The translations under genes and the position numbers were made by a program. Positions 35,775-45,092 of a stretch of DNA of 64,000 bases are shown here, piece by piece. Position 1 is the stretch's first letter; every line of letters begins with the position of its first letter. Under the pieces are notes generated by a model that ran no database searches, was not told the DNA's origin, and worked only from the letters and a program-made list of their open reading frames with translations. Source of the stretch: Paenibacillus glycanilyticus (GTDB taxonomy: Bacteria > Bacillota > Bacilli > Paenibacillales > Paenibacillaceae); NCBI RefSeq assembly GCF_023715145.1, contig NZ_JAMBNP010000002.1:372001-436000 (forward strand), written 5' to 3'.

Positions 35775-37642
35775 GCCAGACAAAAGGAAACGGCCGTCCG
35801 CCCGGCGGACCCGGCGGGCCAGGCAAAGGCCCTGGCATGGGTGGTCCCGGCGGATTCGGGATGCCCGTGCAGAAAGCGAAAAATTTCAAAGGTACGCTGT
35901 TTCGCTTAATGGCTTATTTGAAGCCGCATCAAACCAAGCTGTTAATGGTGCTGCTTACGGCGATACTAAGTACCGTATTTAGCATTGTCAGTCCAAAAAT
36001 CATGGGTCATGCGATGACGGAGCTGGCGGAAGGGTTTTTTACAAAAAACATTGATTTTGACGCGATTAATAAAATTCTGGTTATTCTCGTCGTCCTGTAT
36101 CTCATCAGCTCCGTGTTCAGCTATATCCAGCAGTATCTGATGGCGGGCGTAGCCCAGAATACGGTTTATGATTTGCGCAAGCAGGTGAATGCGAAGTTTA
36201 ACCGGCTGCCTCTTAAATATTTTGACTCAAAATCCAATGGTGAAATATTGAGCCGCGTCGTTAATGACGTCGACAATATCGCCAACACGCTGCAGCAAAG
36301 CTTGACCCAGCTGATCACGTCGGTCATTACTCTGATCGGTATTATCATCATGATGCTTACGATCAGTCCGCTTATGACGTTAATCGTGTTCTTAACCATT
36401 CCGGTGAGCTTGGTCGCAACGGCTGTTATTGCAAAGCGCTCGCAGAAATATTTCGTCAAGCAGCAAGCGGAGCTCGGCAAATTAAACGGTCACGTGGAAG
36501 AAATGTATACGGGGCATAAAATTGTTAAAGCCTTTGGCCGCGAGCGCGAATCGATGGAGAAGTTTAATGAAATGAACGATCAGCTGTATGATGCCGGCTG
36601 GCGTGCTCAATTTATCTCCGGCATTATTATGCCGATCATGAGCTTTATCGGAAATATCGGTTACGTGTTTGTCAGCATCGTTGGCGGTATTCTTGTTACG
36701 AATCGGGCCATTCAAGTGGGGGATATCCTGGCCTTCATTCAATATACCCGTCAATTTACATGGCCAATCACGCAGCTGGCTACGATCTCGAACGTAATCC
36801 AATCGACTATCGCATCTGCGGAACGCGTCTTTGAGCTTCTCGATGAGGAAGAGGAAGTACTGGAGGCTAACCAAGCGAAGACGGTCTCGCGTCCGAGCGG
36901 CTCCGTGAAGTTCGATCATGTGAAGTTCGGCTATACGGCTGACAAGACCTTGATCGACAACATGAACATCGACGTGCTGCCCGGTCAGACGGTTGCGATT
37001 GTTGGTCCAACCGGTGCCGGCAAAACAACCCTCGTTAACCTGCTCATGAGGTTCTATGAGCTGAACGACGGTAAAATCACAATCGATGGCGTTAACATTA
37101 CCGACCTGAGACGCAGCAATTTGCGGGGCATGTTCGGAATGGTGCTGCAGGATACCTGGCTCTTTAACGGCTCAATACGCGACAACATCGCTTATGGACG
37201 TGAAGGCGCAACGGAAGAGGATGTCGTGAACGCTGCTAAAGCTGCCCATGCCGACCACTTTATCCGGACGCTGCCGGATGGTTACGATACGATTCTGAAC
37301 GAAGAAGCTTCCAATATATCGCAAGGGCAAAAGCAGCTGCTTACGATTGCCCGGGCAATATTGGCTGATCCGTCTATTCTGATTCTTGACGAGGCAACCT
37401 CCAGCGTTGATACGAGGACAGAGGTTTACATTCAGAAGGCAATGGGCCATCTGATGGAAGGCCGAACAAGCTTCGTTATCGCGCACCGTCTATCGACGAT
37501 CCGCGACGCCGATCTGATTCTCGTCATGAACCAAGGCTCGATTATCGAGCAGGGTACACACGAAGAGCTCCTCGAGCAAGGCGGCTTCTATGCGGATTTG
37601 TATAATAGCCAGTTTACGGGGAAGGCAATCGAGGCGGTGTAA
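35771..37642 (+). CDS. ABC exporter half-transporter, catalytic subunit
   Basis: This 623-residue partner begins with an unusual Gly/Pro-rich cytosolic tail of about 30 residues (NGRPPGGPGGPG, MGGPGGFGM), then a six-helix membrane domain and an ATPase domain. Walker A is GPTGAGKTT and Walker B is the canonical ILDEATSSVD, while its signature reads ISQGQ instead of SGGQ. This complements the defects of the other subunit exactly, so one composite site has consensus motifs and one is degenerate. ATG 35771 overlaps the preceding stop (ATGA) behind GAGGAG. Confidence 0.94.
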   Translation: MSQTKGNGRPPGGPGGPGKGPGMGGPGGFGMPVQKAKNFKGTLFRLMAYLKPHQTKLLMVLLTAILSTVFSIVSPKIMGHAMTELAEGFFTKNIDFDAINKILVILVVLYLISSVFSYIQQYLMAGVAQNTVYDLRKQVNAKFNRLPLKYFDSKSNGEILSRVVNDVDNIANTLQQSLTQLITSVITLIGIIIMMLTISPLMTLIVFLTIPVSLVATAVIAKRSQKYFVKQQAELGKLNGHVEEMYTGHKIVKAFGRERESMEKFNEMNDQLYDAGWRAQFISGIIMPIMSFIGNIGYVFVSIVGGILVTNRAIQVGDILAFIQYTRQFTWPITQLATISNVIQSTIASAERVFELLDEEEEVLEANQAKTVSRPSGSVKFDHVKFGYTADKTLIDNMNIDVLPGQTVAIVGPTGAGKTTLVNLLMRFYELNDGKITIDGVNITDLRRSNLRGMFGMVLQDTWLFNGSIRDNIAYGREGATEEDVVNAAKAAHADHFIRTLPDGYDTILNEEASNISQGQKQLLTIARAILADPSILILDEATSSVDTRTEVYIQKAMGHLMEGRTSFVIAHRLSTIRDADLILVMNQGSIIEQGTHEELLEQGGFYADLYNSQFTGKAIEAV

Positions 37643-37680
37643 TCGAGCAGTTGTCTTTAGAACCTAGTAAACCTAGCAAA

Positions 37681-37752
37681 GCCTCCCCCTGCATCGATGT
37701 GGGAGGCCAAGTGAAAAAGAGAAAGCGCGATTTATTGCGCTTTCTCTTTTTT
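37681..37752. terminator. Double hairpin terminator after the exporter
   Basis: A first stem GCCTCCC/GGGAGGC (37681-37707) is followed by a second, AAAAAGAGAAAGCGC / GCGCTTTCTCTTTTTT (37714-37752), with T-runs on both strands. It separates the exporter from the convergent GNAT gene. Confidence 0.87.
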
Positions 37753-37757
37753 GTTTC

Positions 37758-38261
37758 TTATATGTATTTTTCAAGTTCGATTTCATCTTGTATAGGAATG
37801 TTGTAATTGCCAAGAAGCGGGATGGCCGGCTTCAGCTTTCTTGATTCAATAACGGCATTAGGATAGATGGCGATCACGCGATACCCGCGCTTTTGGTAAA
37901 ACCTCAGCGCGTCTATATTATCGTTTGTTGTTATCAGCCAAAATCGATTAACTCCGGATTTTTTTACAGTCTGCTCCACGGCCGTTATTAACTTACTCTC
38001 AATGCCTAAGTCTCCGGCTGTTGAGTTAATACTCGTTAGTTCACTTTCATTTGCCTCTATTCGATACGTGGCAGCTCCGACCCGTTTACCGTCTATCCAG
38101 GCAATAACGATATTCAAATCTTTAAAATGATGCTCTTTACCTTTGGATATGACGGTTTCACCGCCCCACTCACGCACCCATAGTTCTCTTAGCCATTCAT
38201 GGTCGCTGTCTGTCAATGAAGGCAGTATGATTATCTCATTATTTTTTTCCATAGATATCAA
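37758..38261 (-). CDS. GNAT-family N-acetyltransferase
   Basis: This 167-residue protein fits the GNAT fold, with an acetyltransferase segment around residues 40-150: ESKLITAVEQTVKKSG precedes NRFWLITTNDNIDALRFYQKRGY, the usual C-terminal half. The Q/RxxGxG loop is weak (AGDLGIESKL). TTG 38261 is favoured because AGGAGG lies 6 bases upstream; ATG 38252 is the alternative. The substrate is unknown. Confidence 0.78.
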   Translation of the reverse strand: MISMEKNNEIIILPSLTDSDHEWLRELWVREWGGETVISKGKEHHFKDLNIVIAWIDGKRVGAATYRIEANESELTSINSTAGDLGIESKLITAVEQTVKKSGVNRFWLITTNDNIDALRFYQKRGYRVIAIYPNAVIESRKLKPAIPLLGNYNIPIQDEIELEKYI

Positions 38262-38386
38262 CGGAGACCTCCTTCTCTAATTAAGCATGGCATAGTATAA
38301 TTGTTAGTTCCAAGATATGTAAGTATTTAGTGGGGGCGGGATTAAAATCAGAAATTAAGAACAACTCGACTATCGGAGGTAATATA

Positions 38387-38845
38387 ATGAAGCCAATACG
38401 AAACTCGGCTAAAGCCATTATTATACGAGATCAGAAGATTTTGTTGACGGTTAACAAAGATGATGAGGGATTGTTTTATATTTTTCCAGGAGGAGGGCAG
38501 GAAGCGGGAGAAAACCTGCATGATGCCGTAAAGAGGGAGTGTTTGGAAGAGCTTGGTGAGGGAGTAACGGTTGGGGATCTAATGTACACCCGCGAATATA
38601 TAGGGAGAAACCACGAGTATGCGGAATGGGATTCGGAAATGCATCAGGTTGAGTTTTATTTTGAATGTGCTCTTATGGCGGAGCAGCCAACCTTCGAGAA
38701 TGTAACGATTCCTGATTCTAACCAAGTAGGCATTGAATGGATCGAGATCGACAAGCTGGATGAGTTCAGAGTATATCCCAAAGCAATAGTGCAGCCAATA
38801 AAAAGCATGGACCGTGACATGCGGTATCTAGGCGATGTGAATTAA
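38387..38845 (+). CDS. NUDIX hydrolase
   Basis: This 152-residue protein has the complete Nudix box around residues 36-58 (GGGQEAGENLHDAV followed by KRECLEELGE), which binds the Mg-diphosphate of a nucleoside-diphosphate-X substrate. ATG 38387 follows CGGAGG. The remainder (VEFYFECAL, GIEWIEIDKLDEF) fits small MutT-like proteins. The substrate is unknown. It precedes an uncharacterised 99-residue gene and a HAD gene on the same strand. Confidence 0.9.
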   Translation: MKPIRNSAKAIIIRDQKILLTVNKDDEGLFYIFPGGGQEAGENLHDAVKRECLEELGEGVTVGDLMYTREYIGRNHEYAEWDSEMHQVEFYFECALMAEQPTFENVTIPDSNQVGIEWIEIDKLDEFRVYPKAIVQPIKSMDRDMRYLGDVN

Positions 38846-38926
38846 AGGCGATTTGGAGTTTCGCCGGAAGGAGGGATCAGGCAGTTAATAAGGTTGTTGC
38901 TAATCTCAATTGCCAAGGGGGAACCT

Positions 38927-39226
38927 ATGAGGTTCGAAGAGAATCAAATCCTAGAGCTGTTTAATAGTCTAAAGGCGGCAGAACAAGATGAACTAATTCG
39001 TCTGCTTACGCAAGCATTCCGGACGGAAATATCGCTAACACCAGAAGCATTGGCTGCTTCACCGTTGGAACAATTAATGCCCATGCGGGATATTATTCGC
39101 GGATATGTATTAACGAAGAAGAATGTACCCGATATTAAACAAGCTTATGCAGCGATGCATAACAAGAATCTGCCAAGGAAAATCAGATTTGGTCTCGTAA
39201 AGGAGTCAACGAAGAATGACGATTAA
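38927..39226 (+). CDS. Uncharacterised 99-residue protein
   Basis: I do not recognise this family. The protein is mostly helical and charged, begins MRFEENQILELFNSLKA, and has no membrane segment or signal peptide. ATG 38927 is supported by AAGGGGG 6 bases upstream. Its last 11 bases overlap the start of the HAD hydrolase gene, which indicates co-translation. A regulatory or partner role with the HAD enzyme is possible but unproven. Confidence 0.65.
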   Translation: MRFEENQILELFNSLKAAEQDELIRLLTQAFRTEISLTPEALAASPLEQLMPMRDIIRGYVLTKKNVPDIKQAYAAMHNKNLPRKIRFGLVKESTKNDD

Positions 39227-39875
39227 AGCGGCGATTTTTGATCTGGACGGCACCTTGCTCGATCGGGACACTTCGCTTGCTTGCTTTATTCGAGATCAAT
39301 ATGAACGATACCCGGCATTTCATAGCGTTGAGAAGGAAGCTTGGACAAAGCGGTTCATTGAGCTTGATCAGCATGGGTATGTGTGGAAGGATCAGGTGTA
39401 TCGGCAGCTGCTCGCCGAATTCCGGATTCAGCATGTGCACGGGGATGAGTTGTTGGAGGATTATTTGAGGTCTTTTCAAAAGCATTGCGTTGGGTTCCCG
39501 AATCTGATCTCTATGTTGTCGTCCTTAAAGAATCAGGGTATCAAGCTCGCTTTAATCTCAAATGGGTACGGCCAATTTCAATATGATAATTTCAAAGCTT
39601 TAGGCATAAGCGAATACTTCGACGAGGTACTTATCTCGGAATGGGAAGGACTGCGTAAGCCGGATCCGGCTATTTTCCATCGTGCATTAGCCAGACTTGG
39701 GGTCAAAGCGGAGGACTCCCTATTCGTAGGCGACCATCCCGACAGCGATATTAGAGCAAGCCGTGCGGTTGGCATGAAAGCCGTATGGAAGCATAATCCT
39801 TTCTTTTCTCCGGAAGTTGAGGCAGACGGTGTCATTCAGGATTTGGAGGAACTGATCTCGTTTGTATGCTGTTGA
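39216..39875 (+). CDS. HAD-superfamily hydrolase (HAD-IA)
   Basis: This 219-residue phosphatase-like protein has the nucleophile motif FDLDGTLLDRD at residues 8-18, motif 2 (LALISNGYG) near 110, the Lys of motif 3 in LRKPDPAIF, and the motif 4 acidic pair in FVGDHPDSDI. A cap domain lies between residues 18 and 90. ATG 39216 lies inside the preceding gene. The substrate is unknown; small organic phosphates are typical. Confidence 0.91.
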   Translation: MTIKAAIFDLDGTLLDRDTSLACFIRDQYERYPAFHSVEKEAWTKRFIELDQHGYVWKDQVYRQLLAEFRIQHVHGDELLEDYLRSFQKHCVGFPNLISMLSSLKNQGIKLALISNGYGQFQYDNFKALGISEYFDEVLISEWEGLRKPDPAIFHRALARLGVKAEDSLFVGDHPDSDIRASRAVGMKAVWKHNPFFSPEVEADGVIQDLEELISFVCC

Positions 39876-39950
39876 TGAATTGACCTATGACACCAAACAA
39901 ACTATACCGATTGCGGATTCGTACCTTGCTTGGTATTAATCAATTTAAAA

Positions 39951-39995
39951 GATGGATAGGGACTTCGGATACTTGCCGAATCTCTATCCATTTTC
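39951..39995 (+). terminator. Terminator after the HAD gene
   Basis: ATGGATAG (39952-39959) pairs with CTATCCAT (39984-39991), with TTCGG/CCGAA pairing inside, followed by TTT. Confidence 0.6.
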
Positions 39996-40032
39996 TGCAT
40001 TCCGGCAATATTTCTTCAAAATGTCATTCCCT

Positions 40033-40176
40033 CTATCCTCCATTCTCGAAATCTCCCATTGATTTGTACAAATCATCACTCTCTCCATCCATATAAATGG
40101 CGATATCCTCAATTGCCCCTTCCCAATTGCCCATCCGATTGCACGTTTTGCCCATATCGAGCCAAAGCTCTCTCCA
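40033..40176 (-). pseudogene. Short coding-like remnant, unknown family
   Basis: On the minus strand the frame ending at TAG 40033 reads WRELWLDMGKTCNRMGNW, then EGAIEDIAIYMDGESDD and LYKSMGDFENGG. The composition and codon pattern look like a real protein C-terminus, but the frame is closed by TAA at 40179, leaving only 47 codons, or 40 from ATG 40155. GGAGAG lies before that ATG, so a small peptide gene is an alternative. I do not recognise the family. Confidence 0.35.
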
Positions 40177-40227
40177 TTACATTGTGGATGTAGCCATTTT
40201 CACTACACAATAAACGGAGGTAGGGTC

Positions 40228-41868
40228 ATGAAAAGATGGGTAGCAGGTTCGCTCAGCATCGCGTTGCTGGGAACCATGCTCGCAGCGTGTTCTTCTAATA
40301 ATGATAAGAACAGCGGGAGCAGCAATACGGGAAATAACGGCAGCAATGCTTCGGAACAACCGGCGGAAGCAACAACCTATCCGATTAAGACGGATAAGAC
40401 GCTCTCGTACTGGGGCGAGATTAACGGTCAGCTTATCGGGGTGAAGGAGTCTCATAAGGATATCCCGTTCTTCCAGGAATGGCAGAAGGTAACCGGCGTA
40501 CCGCTGGAATTTACGGAGCCGCCAACCGGCCAAGTGAAGGAAGCCTTTAACGTCATGCTTGCTTCGGGCAAGCTGCCCGATATGGTGGAATACAACTTCA
40601 TCGGCGACTTCCCGGGCGGTCCCGAGAAAGCGATTCAGGACGGCTATATCGTGAAGCTGAACGATCTGATCGACAAATACGCGCCTAACCTGAAGAAATA
40701 CCTGCAGGATAATCCGGACATCGACAAAATGGTGAAGACGGACAGCGGCAGCTATTACGCATTCCCGTTCATTCGCGGCGACGAGTACCTTAGGGTCTTC
40801 CAAGGTCCCATTATTCGCAAGGACTGGCTTGATGAGCTTGGCCTGCCGGTACCGGAAACGATCGACGATTGGACAGCAGCGCTCACCGCATTCAAAGAGA
40901 AGAAAGGTGCAGCGGCGCCGCTTACCTTCAACAGCAAACCGCGCTTCTTCAACGATGGCGGCAACGGTGCCTTCATGGGCGCGTTTGGCGTAACCCGCGG
41001 CTTCTACCAAGAGGATGGCAAGGTTGTGTTCGGTCCGGAGCAAGCAGGCTACAAAGAGTATCTGGCGTTATTCCGCGACTGGTATTCGAAAGGCCTGATT
41101 GACAAGAACATCGCAACGGCGGATACCAAATCAGTGGACGGCAACATCGCATCCGGCGCAACAGGCGCATCGATCGGCAATGCCGGCGGCGGGATTGGCA
41201 AATGGCAGCCGCTTGTGGAAGCGAAGGATCCGAAGGCCGTTCTCGTCGGCGCGCCTTACCCGGTTCTGAAGAAAGGCGACACGCCAAAATTCGGTCAGCA
41301 TAACACGGCTTACGCTTCCGAAGGCACGGTAGCGATTACAACGCAAGCGAAAGATCCCGAGCTCGCTGTCAAAATGCTCGACTTCGGCTACAGCGTAGAA
41401 GGCGGCTTGTTCTTCAACTTCGGTACCGAGGGCGTCAGCTACAACATGAAGGACGGCTATCCGACTTATACGGATCTGCTGTTGAAGAATCCGGACAAGC
41501 TGGCTCCTGCACAAGCGATCTCGCTGTATGCGCGGGGCAGCTACAATGGTCCATTCGTTCAAGATAAACGTTATGCGGAGCAGTTCTTCGCTCTTCAAAC
41601 GCAGCGCGACGCTGTATCGACATGGCAGAAAACGGACGCAGCGAAATACCAGCTGCCGCCCATTACGCCATCGCCGGAGGAATCCTCCGAGTATGCGGCC
41701 ATCATGAACGACGTGAATACGCTGATCGACGAAATGTCCCTCAAGATCATTCTGGGAACAGAGCCGGTTGACGCGTTTGATAAGTATGTGGAAAAGATGA
41801 AATCGCTGAATTTGGATCGCGCGATTGAGATTCAGCAAGCGGCTCTTGACCGTTATAACAGCCGTTAA
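40228..41868 (+). CDS. LplA/YtcQ-type sugar-binding lipoprotein (copy 1)
   Basis: This 546-residue lipoprotein is the substrate receptor of a carbohydrate ABC importer. The lipobox LAAC is at residues 18-21, followed by a Ser/Asn/Gly linker, and the family 1 binding fold follows with PFFQEWQKVTGV and RKDWLDELGLPVP as typical LplA-type segments. It starts at ATG 40228 behind CGGAGG. It leads an operon with two permeases and a GH88 hydrolase, so uronic-acid oligosaccharides are the likely cargo. A second, clearly related binding protein lies at 47471. Confidence 0.94.
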   Translation: MKRWVAGSLSIALLGTMLAACSSNNDKNSGSSNTGNNGSNASEQPAEATTYPIKTDKTLSYWGEINGQLIGVKESHKDIPFFQEWQKVTGVPLEFTEPPTGQVKEAFNVMLASGKLPDMVEYNFIGDFPGGPEKAIQDGYIVKLNDLIDKYAPNLKKYLQDNPDIDKMVKTDSGSYYAFPFIRGDEYLRVFQGPIIRKDWLDELGLPVPETIDDWTAALTAFKEKKGAAAPLTFNSKPRFFNDGGNGAFMGAFGVTRGFYQEDGKVVFGPEQAGYKEYLALFRDWYSKGLIDKNIATADTKSVDGNIASGATGASIGNAGGGIGKWQPLVEAKDPKAVLVGAPYPVLKKGDTPKFGQHNTAYASEGTVAITTQAKDPELAVKMLDFGYSVEGGLFFNFGTEGVSYNMKDGYPTYTDLLLKNPDKLAPAQAISLYARGSYNGPFVQDKRYAEQFFALQTQRDAVSTWQKTDAAKYQLPPITPSPEESSEYAAIMNDVNTLIDEMSLKIILGTEPVDAFDKYVEKMKSLNLDRAIEIQQAALDRYNSR

Positions 41869-41941
41869 TAGATAGAAGTTAGAGGAGGAGAGGGCCCAGC
41901 CTTCTCCCTCTCCCTCAATATGGAGCGAGGTGAATACCGAC

Positions 41942-42853
41942 GTGGGCACGAAAAACCGCTATATCCGCGATTTCAAGCTGAACAAACTGCTGTATCTGAT
42001 GATGCTTCCTGTTCTCGCGTATTATATTATTTTTCACTACATTCCGATGTACGGGGCGTTAATTGCATTTAAAGACTATTCGCCAATGAAGGGCATTCTG
42101 GGCAGCGATTGGGTTGGCCTCAAGCATTTCCACGATTTCTTCAGCAGCTATTACTTTACTCGGATCCTTAAGAATACGCTTGTCATCAGCTTGTACTCGT
42201 TAATCTTTGAGTTCCCCGCACCTATTCTGCTGGCGCTGCTCATCAACGAAGTTCGCAACAGGACATTCAAACGGGTAGCCCAGACGATAACGTATATGCC
42301 TTATTTTATCTCTTTGGTCGTTATTTGCGGGATCATTACCGATTTTACGAACGCTGACGGCATTATTAATAGATTGTTTATGCTATTTGGGTATGACGGC
42401 CAGGCCATGCTGCAGAAGCCGGAGCTGTTCCGTCCGATTTATATTTTGTCGGAGATCTGGCAGCGGATCGGCTGGGAGTCGATTATTTATATCGCTGCGC
42501 TGATGAGTATCGATCAGGAGCAGTACGAAGCGGCAAGGATGGACGGCGCAAGCCGGCTGAAGCAGATTTTCTACATTACGCTTCCCGGCATCCTGCCCAC
42601 GATTACGATCATGTTTATCCTGCGGATGGGCAATATGCTTAACGTTGGTTTCGAGAAAATCATTCTGTTATACAATCCGGTGACGTACAATACGGCGGAT
42701 GTCATCTCGTCCTTCGTCTACCGGAAAGGTTTATTGGAATTTGGATGGAGCTACAGCTCGGCGGTCGGACTATTCAACTCCGTGGTTAACCTTGCCTTGC
42801 TCGTAACCGCCAATTATATCAGCCGCAAGGTGAATAAAAGCAGCTTATGGTGA
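41942..42853 (+). CDS. Carbohydrate ABC permease (LplB/YteP type)
   Basis: This membrane subunit of about 303 residues has six transmembrane helices and the EAA loop with EQYEAARMDGASRLKQIF. Typical LplB-family openings (LLYLMMLPVLAYYIIFHYIP) are present. GTG 41942 is favoured because GAGGTGA lies 8 bases upstream; GTG 41930 is an in-frame alternative. No ATPase is encoded nearby. Confidence 0.93.
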   Translation: MGTKNRYIRDFKLNKLLYLMMLPVLAYYIIFHYIPMYGALIAFKDYSPMKGILGSDWVGLKHFHDFFSSYYFTRILKNTLVISLYSLIFEFPAPILLALLINEVRNRTFKRVAQTITYMPYFISLVVICGIITDFTNADGIINRLFMLFGYDGQAMLQKPELFRPIYILSEIWQRIGWESIIYIAALMSIDQEQYEAARMDGASRLKQIFYITLPGILPTITIMFILRMGNMLNVGFEKIILLYNPVTYNTADVISSFVYRKGLLEFGWSYSSAVGLFNSVVNLALLVTANYISRKVNKSSLW

Positions 42854-42864
42854 GGTGAGAGTTG

Positions 42865-43746
42865 ATGCAGATAAAAGCGACTTTTTCCGAGAGAGTGTTT
42901 GACGTCATTGTATATGCCGTTCTTACACTATTGATCGTGTCGACGTTATATCCGCTGTTATATGTCTTATTCGCTTCTTTCAGCGATGCGGGACGGCTTG
43001 TAGCTAATAAAGGCATTCTATGGCATCCGCTCGGATTAAGCCTGGATGCGTACACAAGCGTATTCAAGAACCCGGGGATTACGACCGGCTATAAAAATAC
43101 GCTGTTTATTCTGGTATTCGGCACCGTGCTTAACCTGATTATGACCGCTCTGGGCGCTTACGTGTTATCCCGCAGAGACGTGTTATGGAACAATCTGTTT
43201 ATGGGACTGATTCTGGTCACGATGTTTTTCGGGGGCGGATTAATTCCGCTGTACCTGGTTGTAAAAGGCGTTGGCCTTCTCAATACGTTATGGGCAACAA
43301 TTATCCCGTTTGCGATCAGCACCTTTAATCTAATCATTATGCGTACAGCCTTTAAGGGCATTCCGGAGGCGCTTGAGGAGTCGGCGAAGATCGACGGGGC
43401 GAATCATTTTACAATCTTGTTCCGGATCATTATCCCTCTCTCGATGCCCGTTATCGCGGTTATGATTCTGTATTACGCGGTAGACAAATGGAACGGCTGG
43501 TTTTACGCGTCCATCTTCATCCGGAGCCGCGAGCTGTTCCCGCTGCAGCTCGTATTGCGCGAGATTCTGATCGCCAACTCGACCGACAGCATGTCGTCAG
43601 GCGCATCCGCAGGAGACCGGTTCCAGATCGGCGAAACGATTAAATACGCGACCATTATGGTAGCGACGGTTCCGATTCTATGCGTCTATCCGTTCGTGCA
43701 GCGCTTCTTCGTGAAGGGCGTTATGGTAGGCTCGGTAAAAGGCTAG
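42865..43746 (+). CDS. Carbohydrate ABC permease (LplC/YtcP type)
   Basis: This is the second membrane subunit, 293 residues with about six helices and the EAA loop EALEESAKIDGANHFTILFR. ATG 42865 follows GAGGTGA by 6 bases; a TTG three bases earlier is less likely. It ends in VGSVKG like its relatives and is followed within 31 bases by the GH88 gene. Confidence 0.94.
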   Translation: MQIKATFSERVFDVIVYAVLTLLIVSTLYPLLYVLFASFSDAGRLVANKGILWHPLGLSLDAYTSVFKNPGITTGYKNTLFILVFGTVLNLIMTALGAYVLSRRDVLWNNLFMGLILVTMFFGGGLIPLYLVVKGVGLLNTLWATIIPFAISTFNLIIMRTAFKGIPEALEESAKIDGANHFTILFRIIIPLSMPVIAVMILYYAVDKWNGWFYASIFIRSRELFPLQLVLREILIANSTDSMSSGASAGDRFQIGETIKYATIMVATVPILCVYPFVQRFFVKGVMVGSVKG

Positions 43747-43777
43747 CTTGTTCAAATCAAATCCGGGAGGCAGGACC

Positions 43778-44908
43778 ATGCAGGTAAGCTCAACGCAAAG
43801 CAAATTAGATCTATCGCTTATTTGGAAACAGCTTGAAGAGAAAGTAGACCGGATGATCGTTCAAATCGGGAATAAGTCTCCGCATGTCGCAAAGGCTGAC
43901 GGAATCTATGATGATCAACGAGTCGACTGGTGGACTTCGGGCTTCTGGCCGGGCATTCTGTGGCTGATGAACGAAATGACCGGCGAGGAGAAATATAAGT
44001 CGGCAGCGTGGGAATGGGACGAGAAGCTGGAGAGGCAGATGCTTGTCCCGAACTCCTTCGACCATGATGTAGGCTTCCACTTCCTGCCGACAGCGGTCGC
44101 GAAGTACCGGATCACAGGAGATAAAGAAGCACGGCGCCGCGGCTTGTACGCCGCAAACTTTATGGCCGGGCGCTTTAATCTGAACGGCCGGTTCATCCGC
44201 GCCTGGAACAGCGACATGCATGGCTGGTCGATTATCGATACCTGCATGAATCTGTCCCTTTTATATTGGGCTTCGGCGGAGAGCGGCGATCCGCGGTTTG
44301 CTCAAATCGCAAGCGCGCATGCGGATACCGTATTACGCTGCTTCATTCGCGAGGACGGCTCGGTGAACCATATTGTCTGCTTTGATCCGGAGACCGGCGA
44401 TTTCGACCAGGTGCGCGGCGGACAAGGAGCAGCGCCTAATTCCGGCTGGAGCCGCGGTGCATCATGGGCCTTGTACGGCATGGCGAACACTTACCGCTAT
44501 ACCGGCAATATTGATTATTTGCGGGCAGCGCAGCGCGTCGCTCATTACTTTATTGCCAATCTGCCGGAGGATCATGTTCCCCACTGGGATTTCCGGGCAT
44601 CCGAGCAGATGGACGAAGAGCCGCGAGATACATCGGCAGGTGCCATTGCGGCTTCCGGTCTGATTGAACTGGCTGCTCTCTTGACGGAAAAGGAAGGCCG
44701 CGTCTACCGTGAAGCGGCGCAGCGGATTCTCGGTTCCCTCTACGCGAACTACGGTACATGGAACGAGCCTTCGCATGAAGCGATTCTGAAGCATGGCACA
44801 GGTCATAAACCGGCCGGGCAAAATGTCGACGTGTCACTTATCTACGGAGATTACTTCTTTGTTGAGGCCATTGCCAAGCTGAACGGCTGGAAGCAGCGCA
44901 TGTTCTAA
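43778..44908 (+). CDS. GH88 unsaturated glucuronyl hydrolase
   Basis: GH88 enzymes remove the 4,5-unsaturated uronic acid left at the end of oligosaccharides by polysaccharide lyases, acting in the cytosol. The 376-residue protein is an alpha6/alpha6 barrel with the candidate catalytic acids in FDHDVGF (about residue 91) and IDTCMN, plus SGWSRGASWALYGM and DTSAGAIAA. ATG 43778 follows GGGAGG. It has no signal peptide, which fits import of the oligomer by the adjacent permeases. The natural substrate may be a glycosaminoglycan, gellan, ulvan or pectic oligomer. Confidence 0.92.
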   Translation: MQVSSTQSKLDLSLIWKQLEEKVDRMIVQIGNKSPHVAKADGIYDDQRVDWWTSGFWPGILWLMNEMTGEEKYKSAAWEWDEKLERQMLVPNSFDHDVGFHFLPTAVAKYRITGDKEARRRGLYAANFMAGRFNLNGRFIRAWNSDMHGWSIIDTCMNLSLLYWASAESGDPRFAQIASAHADTVLRCFIREDGSVNHIVCFDPETGDFDQVRGGQGAAPNSGWSRGASWALYGMANTYRYTGNIDYLRAAQRVAHYFIANLPEDHVPHWDFRASEQMDEEPRDTSAGAIAASGLIELAALLTEKEGRVYREAAQRILGSLYANYGTWNEPSHEAILKHGTGHKPAGQNVDVSLIYGDYFFVEAIAKLNGWKQRMF

Positions 44909-44930
44909 TCGCTTTACGGCTTTATCCCCT

Positions 44931-44966
44931 AATAGCCCGATTGGATGATTCCATCGGGCTATTTGT
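44931..44966 (+). terminator. Terminator after the GH88 gene
   Basis: AATAGCCCGAT pairs perfectly with ATCGGGCTATT around an 11-base loop, followed by TG, a short T tract. Confidence 0.75.
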
Positions 44967-45092
44967 GCTGTTTTCGGCGGCAAGTTGAGCTATCGTCAAT
45001 CGTTTTGCACATATTGCAACTTCCTCTGGCCTCTTTTCTATGCTTATAATAGGGTTCTATAAACTCTTAAGTACAGGCGAGGAGATCTTGGC

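Larger units (their letters stand above)
39876..40227. other. 352-base gap with a terminator and a gene remnant
   Basis: The left part holds the HAD terminator (39951-39995). The middle right part holds, on the minus strand, a coding-like remnant (40033-40176). No intact gene is supported, and a 69-codon plus-strand reading at 39887 has no ribosome site or family character. Confidence 0.55.

Noticed and set aside
39887..40096. A 69-codon plus-strand frame after the HAD gene
   Set aside because: It runs through the HAD terminator hairpin, lacks a ribosome site and has no domain character.
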